Source of the DNA: Saccharothrix sp. HUAS TT1
GTDB taxonomy: Bacteria > Actinomycetota > Actinomycetes > Mycobacteriales > Pseudonocardiaceae
Direction of reading: 5' to 3'
Assembly: GCF_040744945.1 (NCBI RefSeq)
Contig: NZ_CP160453.1
Coordinates: 7,254,001-7,318,000 of the forward strand
DNA: 64,000 nucleotides
Shown here: positions 57,041 to 64,000 of the stretch, one piece after another
Layout of the letters: the number at the start of each line of letters is the position of its first letter
How positions within the stretch are numbered: the first letter of the stretch is position 1
Made by a program: the position numbers and the translations under genes
The notes under the pieces: model-generated
What the model was told of the DNA's origin: nothing
What the model saw: only the letters and a program-made list of their open reading frames with translations
Database searches by the model: none

Positions 57041-57175
57041 TCAGCCCTTCGTGGCCCCGGCGGTGACGCCGTCGGCGATCCGGCGCCGCGGGAGCGGGTA
57101 GACGACCAGGACGGGCGCCGCGGCGATCGGCGTGCCGATCGTGGCGGTCGCGAGGACGAACCGGATCGTGCGGGT
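57041..57175 (-). pseudogene. Remnant of a carbohydrate ABC permease C-terminus
   Basis: In the frame ending at a TGA at 57041-57043, the minus strand encodes a hydrophobic strand A-A-A-P-V-L-V-V-Y-P-L-P-R-R-R-I-A-D followed by G-V-T-A-G-A-T-K-G-stop. This is the standard ending of MalG-type sugar permeases (...R-x-Y-V-x-G-x-T-x-G-A-V-K-G). No further permease sequence is found upstream, so only about 45 residues remain. It implies that the enolase-type gene once followed a different sugar ABC operon. Confidence 0.65.
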
Positions 57176-57491
57176 CGGCCCGGGGCGGCGCCGGACGGGT
57201 GGAGGAGGGACGGGGTCCGGGCCGCACGGCTCGGCTCGCGGCGCCGGGGGCGGCCGACCGCGTCACGGCCCCGTCGACGGTGGTCAAGCCGCTCGGCGGT
57301 GCTGAGCATACCGATCTCCTCTTCCGCAGGGAAGGATGAGTAGTACTTACCGAAGCCATCGAGGACTGTTGGTGGACACCGGGGATGTCGGGTGCTTCAG
57401 AAGACTGTGGTTGTGCCTCAAGAAACTGCGCATGTTCTCTTGACGATGTGGGCATCCTGCGGTTGTCATGAGTAGTCGGAGTCGGAAACAG
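57176..57491. other. Intergenic region upstream of LacI gene
   Basis: About 315 bases without a convincing gene. It probably holds the promoters of the LacI gene and of the minus-strand enolase gene. A GATGAGTAGT sequence near 57335 and ATGAGTAGTCGGAGTC near 57468 resemble the operator palindrome at 57492. Confidence 0.4.
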
Positions 57492-57508
57492 GATGAGTCC
57501 GACTCATC
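57492..57508. promoter_or_regulatory. LacI-type operator palindrome
   Basis: GATGAGTCCGACTCATC is a 17-bp palindrome with one central mismatch position. It lies 15 bases before the preferred start of the LacI gene, so it is probably its own operator, and it overlaps an alternative ATG at 57493. Confidence 0.7.
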
Positions 57509-57522
57509 GACGGGAGGTCGCG

Positions 57523-58560
57523 GTGGGCGCACGACGGGTCACGTTGGCCGACGTGGCCAAGGCCGTCGGCGTCTCGCAGACCACCGTCTCCCTGGTGCTG
57601 TCGGGGCGCGGCACGGACCTGCGGATCTCCGAGGAGATGCAGCGGCGGGTCCGCGAGGCGGCGGCGGAGATGGAGTACCGCCGCAACCGGGCCGCGGGCC
57701 GCGGCGCCAGGACGCGGACGATCGCGCTGGTGTCCGACTCGGTCGCCGGCTCCCGCCTCGCCGGCGACATGATCAGCGGTGCGCTCGGCGCGGCGCGCAG
57801 GCACGGCGTGACGCTGCTGCTCGGCGAGACCGAGGGCGACGCGGGCCTCGAACGCGCGCTGATCGAGGCGATGCACGACCACCAGGTCGACGGCATCGTC
57901 CTGGCCGCGGTGCACACCAGGGCGATCAGCGTCCCGGCGGGACTCGCCGAGCGCCCCGCGGTGCTGCTCAACGCGCTGCCCCGGGAGCCGTCGGCGCTGC
58001 CCTCCGTCCTGCCCGACGAGGTCCGGGGCGGCCACGCCGCCGCGCGCGTGCTCCTGGACGCGGGCCACACCCGGGGCATCCACCTCATCGGCGCCGACCC
58101 GGACGGCGGCGCGCCTCCCGGGCGGACCGCCGCGACCGACCGGCTCACCGGCATCCGCCAGGCGCTGGGCGAGGCGGGGGTGGCGGTGGAGAGCGCGCGC
58201 CCGTGCCGGTGGTGGCTGCCGGAGTCCGGCTTCGCCGCGACGCGGGACCTGCTGGGCTCGGCGCTCCCCCGCGCGCTGATCTGCCTCGACGACCGGCTGG
58301 CGCTGGGCGCCTACCAGGCGCTGCAGGAAGCCGGCCTCACCGTGCCCGACGACGTCTCCGTGGTCTCCTTCTGCGACCACCCCATCGCCTCGTGGCTGCG
58401 ACCGGGCCTCACCACGGTCGCCTTCCCGCACCACGACCTCGGGGCGAGGGCCGTCGACCTCCTGCTGGCCGGGTCCGCGCCGGGCCGGTCGGGCGGGAAC
58501 GGCGCCCACTACGTCACCATGCCCGTCCGCGACCGGCGGTCCGTGGCGCCGCCGCGCTGA
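57523..58560 (+). CDS. LacI-family regulator of the sugar-uptake cluster
   Basis: 345 residues from GTG 57523, which follows GGGAGG at good spacing; an ATG at 57493 lies inside the operator-like palindrome and is less likely. HTH: VTLADVAKAVGVSQTTVSLV, then M-E-Y-R-R-N-R-A-A. The effector domain runs I-A-L-V-S-D-S-V-A-G-S to L-R-P-G-L-T-T-V-A-F. It converges on the epimerase gene (58567) and is divergent from the enolase-type gene, so it likely controls the ABC transporter/epimerase operon and autoregulates. The effector is probably the transported sugar or its derivative. Confidence 0.88.
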   Translation: MGARRVTLADVAKAVGVSQTTVSLVLSGRGTDLRISEEMQRRVREAAAEMEYRRNRAAGRGARTRTIALVSDSVAGSRLAGDMISGALGAARRHGVTLLLGETEGDAGLERALIEAMHDHQVDGIVLAAVHTRAISVPAGLAERPAVLLNALPREPSALPSVLPDEVRGGHAAARVLLDAGHTRGIHLIGADPDGGAPPGRTAATDRLTGIRQALGEAGVAVESARPCRWWLPESGFAATRDLLGSALPRALICLDDRLALGAYQALQEAGLTVPDDVSVVSFCDHPIASWLRPGLTTVAFPHHDLGARAVDLLLAGSAPGRSGGNGAHYVTMPVRDRRSVAPPR

Positions 58561-58566
58561 CGGCGG

Positions 58567-59418
58567 TCATCGCGTGAACGGCGCGGTGGCGCCGCGCAGG
58601 AACGCCAACCCGCCGGTGGCGAGGGCGTCCGGGGACTCCGCCAGCGGTCGCCAGATCGAAGCGGCCGTCGCGATGGCGGCGTTGTCCGGGGTGAACGACT
58701 CGACGCAGAGCGGACCCCGGTAACCGGTGTCGGCCAGCGCCCCCAGCAGCGCGGGCCAGTCCTGGTGGTCGTTCCCCGGCGTGCCGCGGTCGTTGGCGCA
58801 CACCTGCACGTGCGCGATCCGCGCGCCCGCCGCCCGGATGGCCTCGGCGGGCGCGGACTCCTCGATGTTCAGGTGGTAGGTGTCCAGCGCCAGCCCGCAG
58901 CCCTCGTCGGGCAGCCCGTCCAGCGCCTCCAGCGCCTGCCCGACCGTGTTGAGCAGGCTCGTCTCGTAGCGGTTCAGCGGTTCCACCGCGATCCGGACGC
59001 CCTTCGACGCCGCGTGCTCGACCACCGGGGCGAGGTTGTCGCGCAGCCGGGCGTAGACCTCCGGCCGGTTCCCGATCCGCCACGTGCGGCCCACCGCGCT
59101 GTACGCCGGACCGGCCGCCACGCCGCTGCCGACGACCGCCGCCACGTCCACGACGTGCCGCAGGTACTCCTGGGTGTCGGCGACGGCGTCCGGCTCGACC
59201 AGGTCCCGACCGGGCGGCATGACGAGGCAGACCGCGGCCTTCAGGCCGAGGCCGGCCAGCAGGTCGGCCGCCCGGTGCGGGTCCCAGTCGCCGGGCTGCT
59301 CCACCGGCAGTTCGACGACGTCGAAGCCCCACCGGCGGATGCGCGGCGCGAGCGCCGCCAGCACCTCGTCGGTGAGCGGTGACGCCCAGACCCAGGTGCT
59401 GATCCCGATGTCCCACAT
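58567..59418 (-). CDS. Sugar epimerase/isomerase (D-psicose/tagatose 3-epimerase-like)
   Basis: 283 residues, an AP-endonuclease-2-type TIM barrel. The catalytic Glu pair and metal ligands are visible: I-A-V-E-P-L-N-R (Glu near 152), L-D-T-Y-H-L-N (Asp/His), A-H-V-Q-V-C-A-N-D-R-G-T-P-G (His), L-C-V-E-S-F (Glu near 246). These define ketose 3-epimerases and related sugar (phosphate) isomerases. It is the last gene of the ABC transporter operon, 44 bases after the binding-protein gene, and would process the imported sugar. Exact substrate unknown. Confidence 0.87.
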   Translation of the reverse strand: MWDIGISTWVWASPLTDEVLAALAPRIRRWGFDVVELPVEQPGDWDPHRAADLLAGLGLKAAVCLVMPPGRDLVEPDAVADTQEYLRHVVDVAAVVGSGVAAGPAYSAVGRTWRIGNRPEVYARLRDNLAPVVEHAASKGVRIAVEPLNRYETSLLNTVGQALEALDGLPDEGCGLALDTYHLNIEESAPAEAIRAAGARIAHVQVCANDRGTPGNDHQDWPALLGALADTGYRGPLCVESFTPDNAAIATAASIWRPLAESPDALATGGLAFLRGATAPFTR

Positions 59419-59462
59419 CCGCGCGCCCCCGTCCCGGTGGTCCCGCCCCGCGGCGTCCACGG

Positions 59463-60647
59463 CTACTTCCACGGACCGGGGTAACCCGGCATGCCCTCGC
59501 AGCCGCACATCGCGTAGTGCAGCGGCGGCATGTCCTGCTCGATGAAGTCCCGGACGTCGTCCTCCGTCACCTTCGGCTGGGGCAGCACCCACTCCTCGGG
59601 GACCGGCTCGCCCGCCAGGACCCGCAGCGCGGCGATGATCGGCGTGCGCCACTGGAAGGTCGGGTAGGTGGGCGCGACCGCGGTCATCCCCTCCGCGACC
59701 CACGTGCGCAGGAAGTCCTGCTGGTCCTCGCCGACGAACGGCGGGATCGGCGCGCCCGCGTCCTGGAACGCCTCCACCGCGGCCACGGCGGTCGCGCCGG
59801 CGTCCATCCACACGCCGTCGATCCGGCCCTCGCGCTGGAGGTAGTCGCCGACGATGGTCTTGGTCCTGGCCGCGTCGCCGTCGGTGAACTCGACGCCGAC
59901 GACGTCCAGCCCGCTGCCGGCGAAGACCTCGTTCGCCGCGGCCCACCGCTGCTCCAGCACGTCCACGCCCGGCAGGATGCGCAGCGCCAGCACCTTGCCG
60001 CCCGGCTCCACCTCCTCCGCCAGGAACTCGGCGCCGTCCGCGCCGAACGCGAACCCGCCGATCGGGTGGATGAACGTGACCGGGCAGTCGGAGTCGACGC
60101 CGCGGTCGAACACGATCACCGGCACACCGGTCGCGCACGCCGCCTCGACGGCCGGTGTCAGCGTGGCGGTCGTGTTCGGCGACACGATCAGCGCGCTGCA
60201 CCCCTGGGAGGCGAACGACTGGATGTCGCTGATCTGCTTGTCGTCCTTGGCCTCCGCGTCGAGCACGGTGAACCTGGTGATCTCCGGGTGCAGCGCCACC
60301 TCCTCCGTCATGGTCTTGAACCCGACCTGCCGCCACGGGTTGTCCACCGAGGCGTTGGAGAAGCACAGGTGGTGATCGCCGCCGGGCTTGGCGTACCCGG
60401 TGGTGTCGACCAGCTCCGGGTCGAGCATCTGCTCCCACGGCCCGGCGGGCGGGGCGCCGCCCTCGAAGCCGACCGGCGTGCCGGTGCGCAGCCCCAGCTG
60501 GCGCTCGTACTCGGCCCGGTCGAAGAACCCCGACCCGGCCCGCCCCGAGGGCGTCGCGGCGCCCGGGCCGTCGGTGGGCAGGTCGCTCGAACACCCGGCG
60601 GTGACGAGGGCGCCCACGAGGGCGAGTGCGAACCACTTCCTGGGCAT
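59463..60647 (-). CDS. Sugar ABC transporter substrate-binding lipoprotein
   Basis: 394 residues. A lipoprotein signal (MPRKWFALALVGALVTAGCS) puts the lipobox Cys at 19. The rest is a type I periplasmic-binding fold of the ribose/rhizopine group: E-Y-E-R-Q-L then D-K-Q-I-S-D-I-Q-S-F, V-I-V-F-D-R-G-V-D-S and V-W-M-D-A-G-A-T-A-V-A-A-V-E-A. Seven or more cysteines are unusual for the family. It delivers a sugar to the two permeases encoded just upstream in the same operon. Confidence 0.88.
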   Translation of the reverse strand: MPRKWFALALVGALVTAGCSSDLPTDGPGAATPSGRAGSGFFDRAEYERQLGLRTGTPVGFEGGAPPAGPWEQMLDPELVDTTGYAKPGGDHHLCFSNASVDNPWRQVGFKTMTEEVALHPEITRFTVLDAEAKDDKQISDIQSFASQGCSALIVSPNTTATLTPAVEAACATGVPVIVFDRGVDSDCPVTFIHPIGGFAFGADGAEFLAEEVEPGGKVLALRILPGVDVLEQRWAAANEVFAGSGLDVVGVEFTDGDAARTKTIVGDYLQREGRIDGVWMDAGATAVAAVEAFQDAGAPIPPFVGEDQQDFLRTWVAEGMTAVAPTYPTFQWRTPIIAALRVLAGEPVPEEWVLPQPKVTEDDVRDFIEQDMPPLHYAMCGCEGMPGYPGPWK

Positions 60648-60665
60648 GGTGCTGCTCCTCGGTGT

Positions 60666-61640
60666 TCAGGGGACGGCCGGTTCGCGGGGGCGGAGCACCC
60701 GCCGCGAGCGGGCGGCGTAGGCGACCGCGGCGATGATGATCAGGCCCTGCACGGCGGATTCGAGCGCGCCCGCGACGCCGAGCAGGTTCAACAGCGAGAA
60801 CAGGGCTTCCAGCGACAGCGCACCGGCGGCCGCGGCCACCACCGAGCCCCGACCGCCGCCGAGCAGGACGCCGCCGAGCACGACCGCGGTGATGGCCCGG
60901 AACTCCAGGCCCGCGCCGACCTGCGCGGACACCCCGGCGAACCCGGCGAGCAGGATGGCGGCGACGGCGGCCAGCAGGCCCGAGAGCACGAACGCCAGCA
61001 CCCGCAACCGGTCCACCCGGCCGCCCGCCAGCCGGACGGCCGTGTCGTTGTCGCCCACCGCGAGCAGCGTGCGCCCGGCGCGACCGCGCATGAACAGCAC
61101 CGCGAGGACCAGCACGACCAGCAGGACGACCACCGACCACGGCGCCCGGCCCAGGACCGGCACGTCGAACCCGTCCCGGCCGAACGCCCGGAACGACGGC
61201 GACAGGGCGCCGCGCGGCGCGCCGCCGGTCCACAGGAACACCGCGCCGTCCAGCACCAGCAGCATCCCGAGCGTCACGATGAACGACGGCACCAGCAGCT
61301 TCGTCGTGATCAGGCCGTTGACGAGGCCGACCAGGACGCCGCAGCCGAGCAGCAGCGCGATCACCCACCCGGTGTTCGCGTCGTCCCCGGCGACCAGCCG
61401 CGCGGCGACCACCACCTCCGCGGTCACCAGCGAGCCCACGGACAGGTCGAACCCGCCGGACACCACCACGAAGTACTGGCCGATCGCCAGGACCACCAGC
61501 GGCGCGGCGCGCTTGAGCAGCGCGAGGTAGCCGGCCGGCTCGGTGTACGCGGGGCCGGTGCAGGCCAGCGCGACCAGCAGGACCGCCAGCACGGCCAGCA
61601 CCGGCGCGGTCCCGTCGGCCAGGCGGGGTCGCCACGTCAC
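60666..61640 (-). CDS. Ribose-type ABC transporter permease (second)
   Basis: 324 residues, with about nine to ten hydrophobic segments of the RbsC/BPD_transp_2 family: VVVSGGFDLSVGSLVTAEVV and LGLVNG-like GLVNGLITTKLLVPSFIVTL are the family signatures; F-R-A-I-T-A-V-V-L-G-G-V follows. GTG 61640 overlaps the stop of the preceding permease (GTGA). Two different permeases in one operon suggest a heterodimeric channel. It is followed by the binding-protein gene after 18 bases. Confidence 0.9.
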   Translation of the reverse strand: MTWRPRLADGTAPVLAVLAVLLVALACTGPAYTEPAGYLALLKRAAPLVVLAIGQYFVVVSGGFDLSVGSLVTAEVVVAARLVAGDDANTGWVIALLLGCGVLVGLVNGLITTKLLVPSFIVTLGMLLVLDGAVFLWTGGAPRGALSPSFRAFGRDGFDVPVLGRAPWSVVVLLVVLVLAVLFMRGRAGRTLLAVGDNDTAVRLAGGRVDRLRVLAFVLSGLLAAVAAILLAGFAGVSAQVGAGLEFRAITAVVLGGVLLGGGRGSVVAAAAGALSLEALFSLLNLLGVAGALESAVQGLIIIAAVAYAARSRRVLRPREPAVP

Positions 61641-62644
61641 GCCGACCTCCGGAGCGGCCTGCGGCGGGCGTACAGCGCCACCGCGACGACGAGCACGACC
61701 CCGCGGACCACGTCCTTGAAGAACGGGTCGACCGCGAGGTCGTCGAACACGGTGTCCAGGGTCGCGAGGACGAGCACGCCGCCCACCGTGCCGGCGACAC
61801 CGCCGCGGCCACCGGCGAGAGCCGTCCCGCCGAGCACCACGGCCGCGATGGACTCCAGGTCGTACCCGGCGTCGACGCCGACGTGCGGCGCGCCGGAACC
61901 GAGCCTGGCGGCCAGGAACACGCCCGCGAGGCCCGCCGCGAGCGAGCACAGCACGTGCGCGGTGACGATCGTCCGGCCGGTCCGCACGCCGGACAGCCGC
62001 GCCACGTCGACGTCACCGCCGACCGCGTACATGTGGTAGCCGCCGCGGGTCCGCCGCAGGTACCACCACGCGCCCGCCGCGACGAGCAGCGCCAGCAGCG
62101 CCGCCACCGGGATCGGGCCGATCCGGGCGTACCCGAGCTGCTGGAACGAGCGCGGCACGCTGCCCGCCGGCCCGGTGTAGCCGTGCTCCAGGTACCCGCG
62201 CAGGACCAGCGCGACGCCGAGCGTGGCGATGAACGCGTTCACCCGCAGGCCCGTGATCACGAGCCCGTTGACGAGCCCGACGGCGGCGGCGACCGCCAGC
62301 GCGAGCAGCACGCCGGGCACCACCATCGCCCCGCTGCCCGCCATGGTCTCGGCCGCCACCAGCGAGCACAGCCCGACCAGGTGGGCGACGGACAGGTCGA
62401 GCGACCCGGTGACGACCACCAGCGACTGCCCGACCGCGACCAGGCCGAGCGCGGTGCCGCGGGTGAGGATGTTGAGGATGCCGCCCTGGTCGAGCAGCAC
62501 ACCGCCGTCGAGCGCCACCAGGACACTGCCGACCACGAGCAGCGCGGCCAGCGCGGCGTACACGGTCACGACGGGGCTCGGCGCGGATCGGCGAGCCCGC
62601 ACGGCGACCGCGTCCCGCGTGGCGCTGTCCGGCACGGCGCTCAC
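61637..62644 (-). CDS. Ribose-type ABC transporter permease (first)
   Basis: 335 residues, RbsC-like with signatures VVVTGSLDLSVAHLVGLCSL and GLVNGLVITGLRVNAFIATL, then Y-D-L-E-S-I-A-A-V-V-L-G-G-T. GTG 62644 overlaps the ATPase stop (GTGA), and its own stop overlaps the next permease start, so ATPase and both permeases are translationally coupled. It forms the membrane channel with the second permease. Confidence 0.9.
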   Translation of the reverse strand: MSAVPDSATRDAVAVRARRSAPSPVVTVYAALAALLVVGSVLVALDGGVLLDQGGILNILTRGTALGLVAVGQSLVVVTGSLDLSVAHLVGLCSLVAAETMAGSGAMVVPGVLLALAVAAAVGLVNGLVITGLRVNAFIATLGVALVLRGYLEHGYTGPAGSVPRSFQQLGYARIGPIPVAALLALLVAAGAWWYLRRTRGGYHMYAVGGDVDVARLSGVRTGRTIVTAHVLCSLAAGLAGVFLAARLGSGAPHVGVDAGYDLESIAAVVLGGTALAGGRGGVAGTVGGVLVLATLDTVFDDLAVDPFFKDVVRGVVLVVAVALYARRRPLRRSA

Positions 62645-64000
62645 GCCGCCCCACCGGCCCCGCGCCCGGTGGCCAGCCTCATCACGGCCTCCTCCGAGGC
62701 GCCCGCGGGCAGCTCGCCGACCACGGTCCCCTCGCGCACCACGAGGACCCGGTCGCTCAAGCCGATCAGCTCGGGCAGCTCCGACGAGATCAGGAGGACG
62801 GCGACCCCGCTGCCCGCGAGGTCGCGCAGCAGCCGGTGGACGGTGTGCTTCGCGCCCACGTCGACGCCGCGCGTCGGCTCGTCGACCACCAGCACCCGCG
62901 GCTCGACCGCGAGCCACTTGGCGAGCACCACCTTCTGCTGGTTGCCGCCCGACAGGTGGCGCACCTCCCGGCGCAGCCCCCGGGTGGTCGCGGTGACCGC
63001 CCGGAGCAGGTCGGCGAGGTCCGCCGAGCGCCGCGCCGCCGCGCCCCGCAACGCCGCCCGCCGCACCAGCAGGACGTTGTCCGCCACCGACTGCCGCAGG
63101 GCCAGCCCCTCGCCCTTGCGGTCCTCGGTGACGTGGCCGATGCCCGCGCGGACCGCGGCGCGCGGCCGGTCGACGCGGGTCGGCACGCCGTCCACCGCCA
63201 GGGACCCCGCGGTGAACGGCTCGGCGCCGCAGATCGCCCGCGCCGTCGCGGACCTGCCCGAACCCTGCAACCCGGCCAGGCCGACGACCTCACCGGCGTG
63301 GACGTCGAAGGTCAGGTCGCGCACCCGGTCGTTGCCCGCGCCGCGCAGCGCCAGCCGGACCTCGCCCCGCCGGCCGCCGCGCTCGGGGTACCACGACCCG
63401 AGCGGTCGGCCGACCATGAGCCGCACCACCTCGTCGGGGGTGACGTCGCCGGTGGCCGCGGTCGCCACGAAGGCGCCGTCCTTCAGCACCGTGATCCGCT
63501 CGCCGAGGTCGAACACCTCCCGCATCCGGTGCGAGACGTAGAGGATCGCCACGCCCCGGTCGCGCAGCCGCCGCACCAGCCGGTACAGCAGTTCGACCTC
63601 GTGGTCGGCCAGCGCGGCGGTCGGCTCGTCCATGGCGAGCACCCCGGCGTCGGCGGACAGCGCCTTGACGACCTCCACCACCTGCCGCTGCGCGACCGGC
63701 AGCCGCGCGACGGTGGTCGCCGGGTCGACGTCGCGCACCCCCAGCTCGTCGAGCAGCCGCCGGGCGCCGGCTTCCATCGCCCGGCGGTCGACCCGGCCGC
63801 GGCGCACGGGTTCCCGGCCGAGGAACACGTTCTCGGCCACCGAGCGGTGTTCGAGGAGGGCGAGCTCCTGGTGGATGATCGCGATCCCGGCCGCCCGGGC
63901 GTCGCGCGGCGAGCCGAAGGACACCTCCGACCCGCCGAGCAGGACGCGCCCGGAGTCCGGCCGGTGGACGCCCGCGAGCACCTTCAGCAGCGTCGACTTG
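62641..64000 (-). CDS. Ribose-type ABC transporter ATPase (partial)
   Basis: The N-terminus is cut by the right edge within the first Walker A motif (K-S-T-L-L-K-V-L-A-G-V-H). Two ATPase cassettes are seen, as in RbsA. The first has ARLPVAQRQVVEVVKAL and Walker B V-L-A-M-D-E-P-T-A-A-L. The second is VVGLAGLQGSGRSATARAI, an atypical P-loop, with L-S-G-G-N-Q-Q-K-V-V-L-A-K-W-L and V-D-E-P-T-R-G-V-D-V-G. It powers uptake by the two permeases downstream. The promoter and start of the operon lie outside the window. Confidence 0.92.
   Translation of the reverse strand, partial: KSTLLKVLAGVHRPDSGRVLLGGSEVSFGSPRDARAAGIAIIHQELALLEHRSVAENVFLGREPVRRGRVDRRAMEAGARRLLDELGVRDVDPATTVARLPVAQRQVVEVVKALSADAGVLAMDEPTAALADHEVELLYRLVRRLRDRGVAILYVSHRMREVFDLGERITVLKDGAFVATAATGDVTPDEVVRLMVGRPLGSWYPERGGRRGEVRLALRGAGNDRVRDLTFDVHAGEVVGLAGLQGSGRSATARAICGAEPFTAGSLAVDGVPTRVDRPRAAVRAGIGHVTEDRKGEGLALRQSVADNVLLVRRAALRGAAARRSADLADLLRAVTATTRGLRREVRHLSGGNQQKVVLAKWLAVEPRVLVVDEPTRGVDVGAKHTVHRLLRDLAGSGVAVLLISSELPELIGLSDRVLVVREGTVVGELPAGASEEAVMRLATGRGAGGAA

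Overview
This is a high-GC window from a filamentous, sporulating actinomycete. An SsgB-type sporulation protein, many GTG starts, MerR/TetR/LacI/PaaX regulators, secreted cellulose-binding enzymes and a type I PKS/NRPS all point that way. The gene mix fits the Pseudonocardiales (Saccharothrix/Lentzea/Actinosynnema-like), but the genus is inference.

Layout. (1) 1-2.9 kb, core: a partial PGPGW membrane protein, a SigK/RskA-type sigma/anti-sigma pair, an SsgB-like gene and a tRNA Gly-Cys-Val cluster. (2) 2.9-12 kb, accessory: a decayed tyrosine integrase next to tRNA-Val, CoA-transferase and alcohol dehydrogenase genes, a truncated ppdK, two abutting insertion sequences (a frameshifted IS701-type and an apparently intact IS5/IS427-type), a flavoenzyme remnant, and the relic of a Hint-deaminase polymorphic toxin still translationally coupled to its putative immunity gene. 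(3) 12-20.6 kb: GNAT, an RsbQ/RsbP-like hydrolase-phosphatase-STAS module, a TetR gene with a tandem palindromic operator, a secreted VWA/PKD protein, a shortened CPT-like kinase and a second, short Rho.

(4) 20.8-46.9 kb is the most interesting part: a metal-flavoured biosynthetic locus. It holds a FAAL-ACP-KS-AT-DH-KR-ACP polyketide synthase, an NRPS (docking-Cy-A-PCP-TE) whose adenylation pocket reads as the cysteine code, a stand-alone DH-like protein, two MFS exporters, a METTL7-like methyltransferase, S-adenosylhomocysteinase, a miniature three-cysteine ferredoxin, an APC permease, a YnfA-like protein, a P1B-type ATPase with a CSC transport motif and a Cys-rich tail, an AhpD-like protein, a small Cys-rich protein and three MerR regulators. 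Three operons (ahcY, methyltransferase, ferredoxin-NRPS-PKS) share a near-identical 31-bp MerR-type promoter: TTGACT, 19-bp spacer with a TTGAA/TTCAA dyad, GAGACT. A second MerR-type promoter class precedes the P-type ATPase, one MFS gene and the small Cys-rich gene. The inferred pathway is: fatty acid loading, one malonyl extension to an enoyl chain, cysteine capture and thiazoline formation, then TE release, with methylation and export under metal- or stress-responsive MerR control. I do not recognise this combination as a described system.

(5) 47-64 kb, carbohydrate use: a secreted GH6 cellulase under a CebR-like operator, LacI regulators, a CE1 esterase with CBM2, a PaaX-type regulator, an SGNH esterase and a beta-helix enzyme with ricin-type lectin domains, an enolase-superfamily dehydratase, a sugar epimerase and a ribose-type ABC transporter that runs off the right edge.
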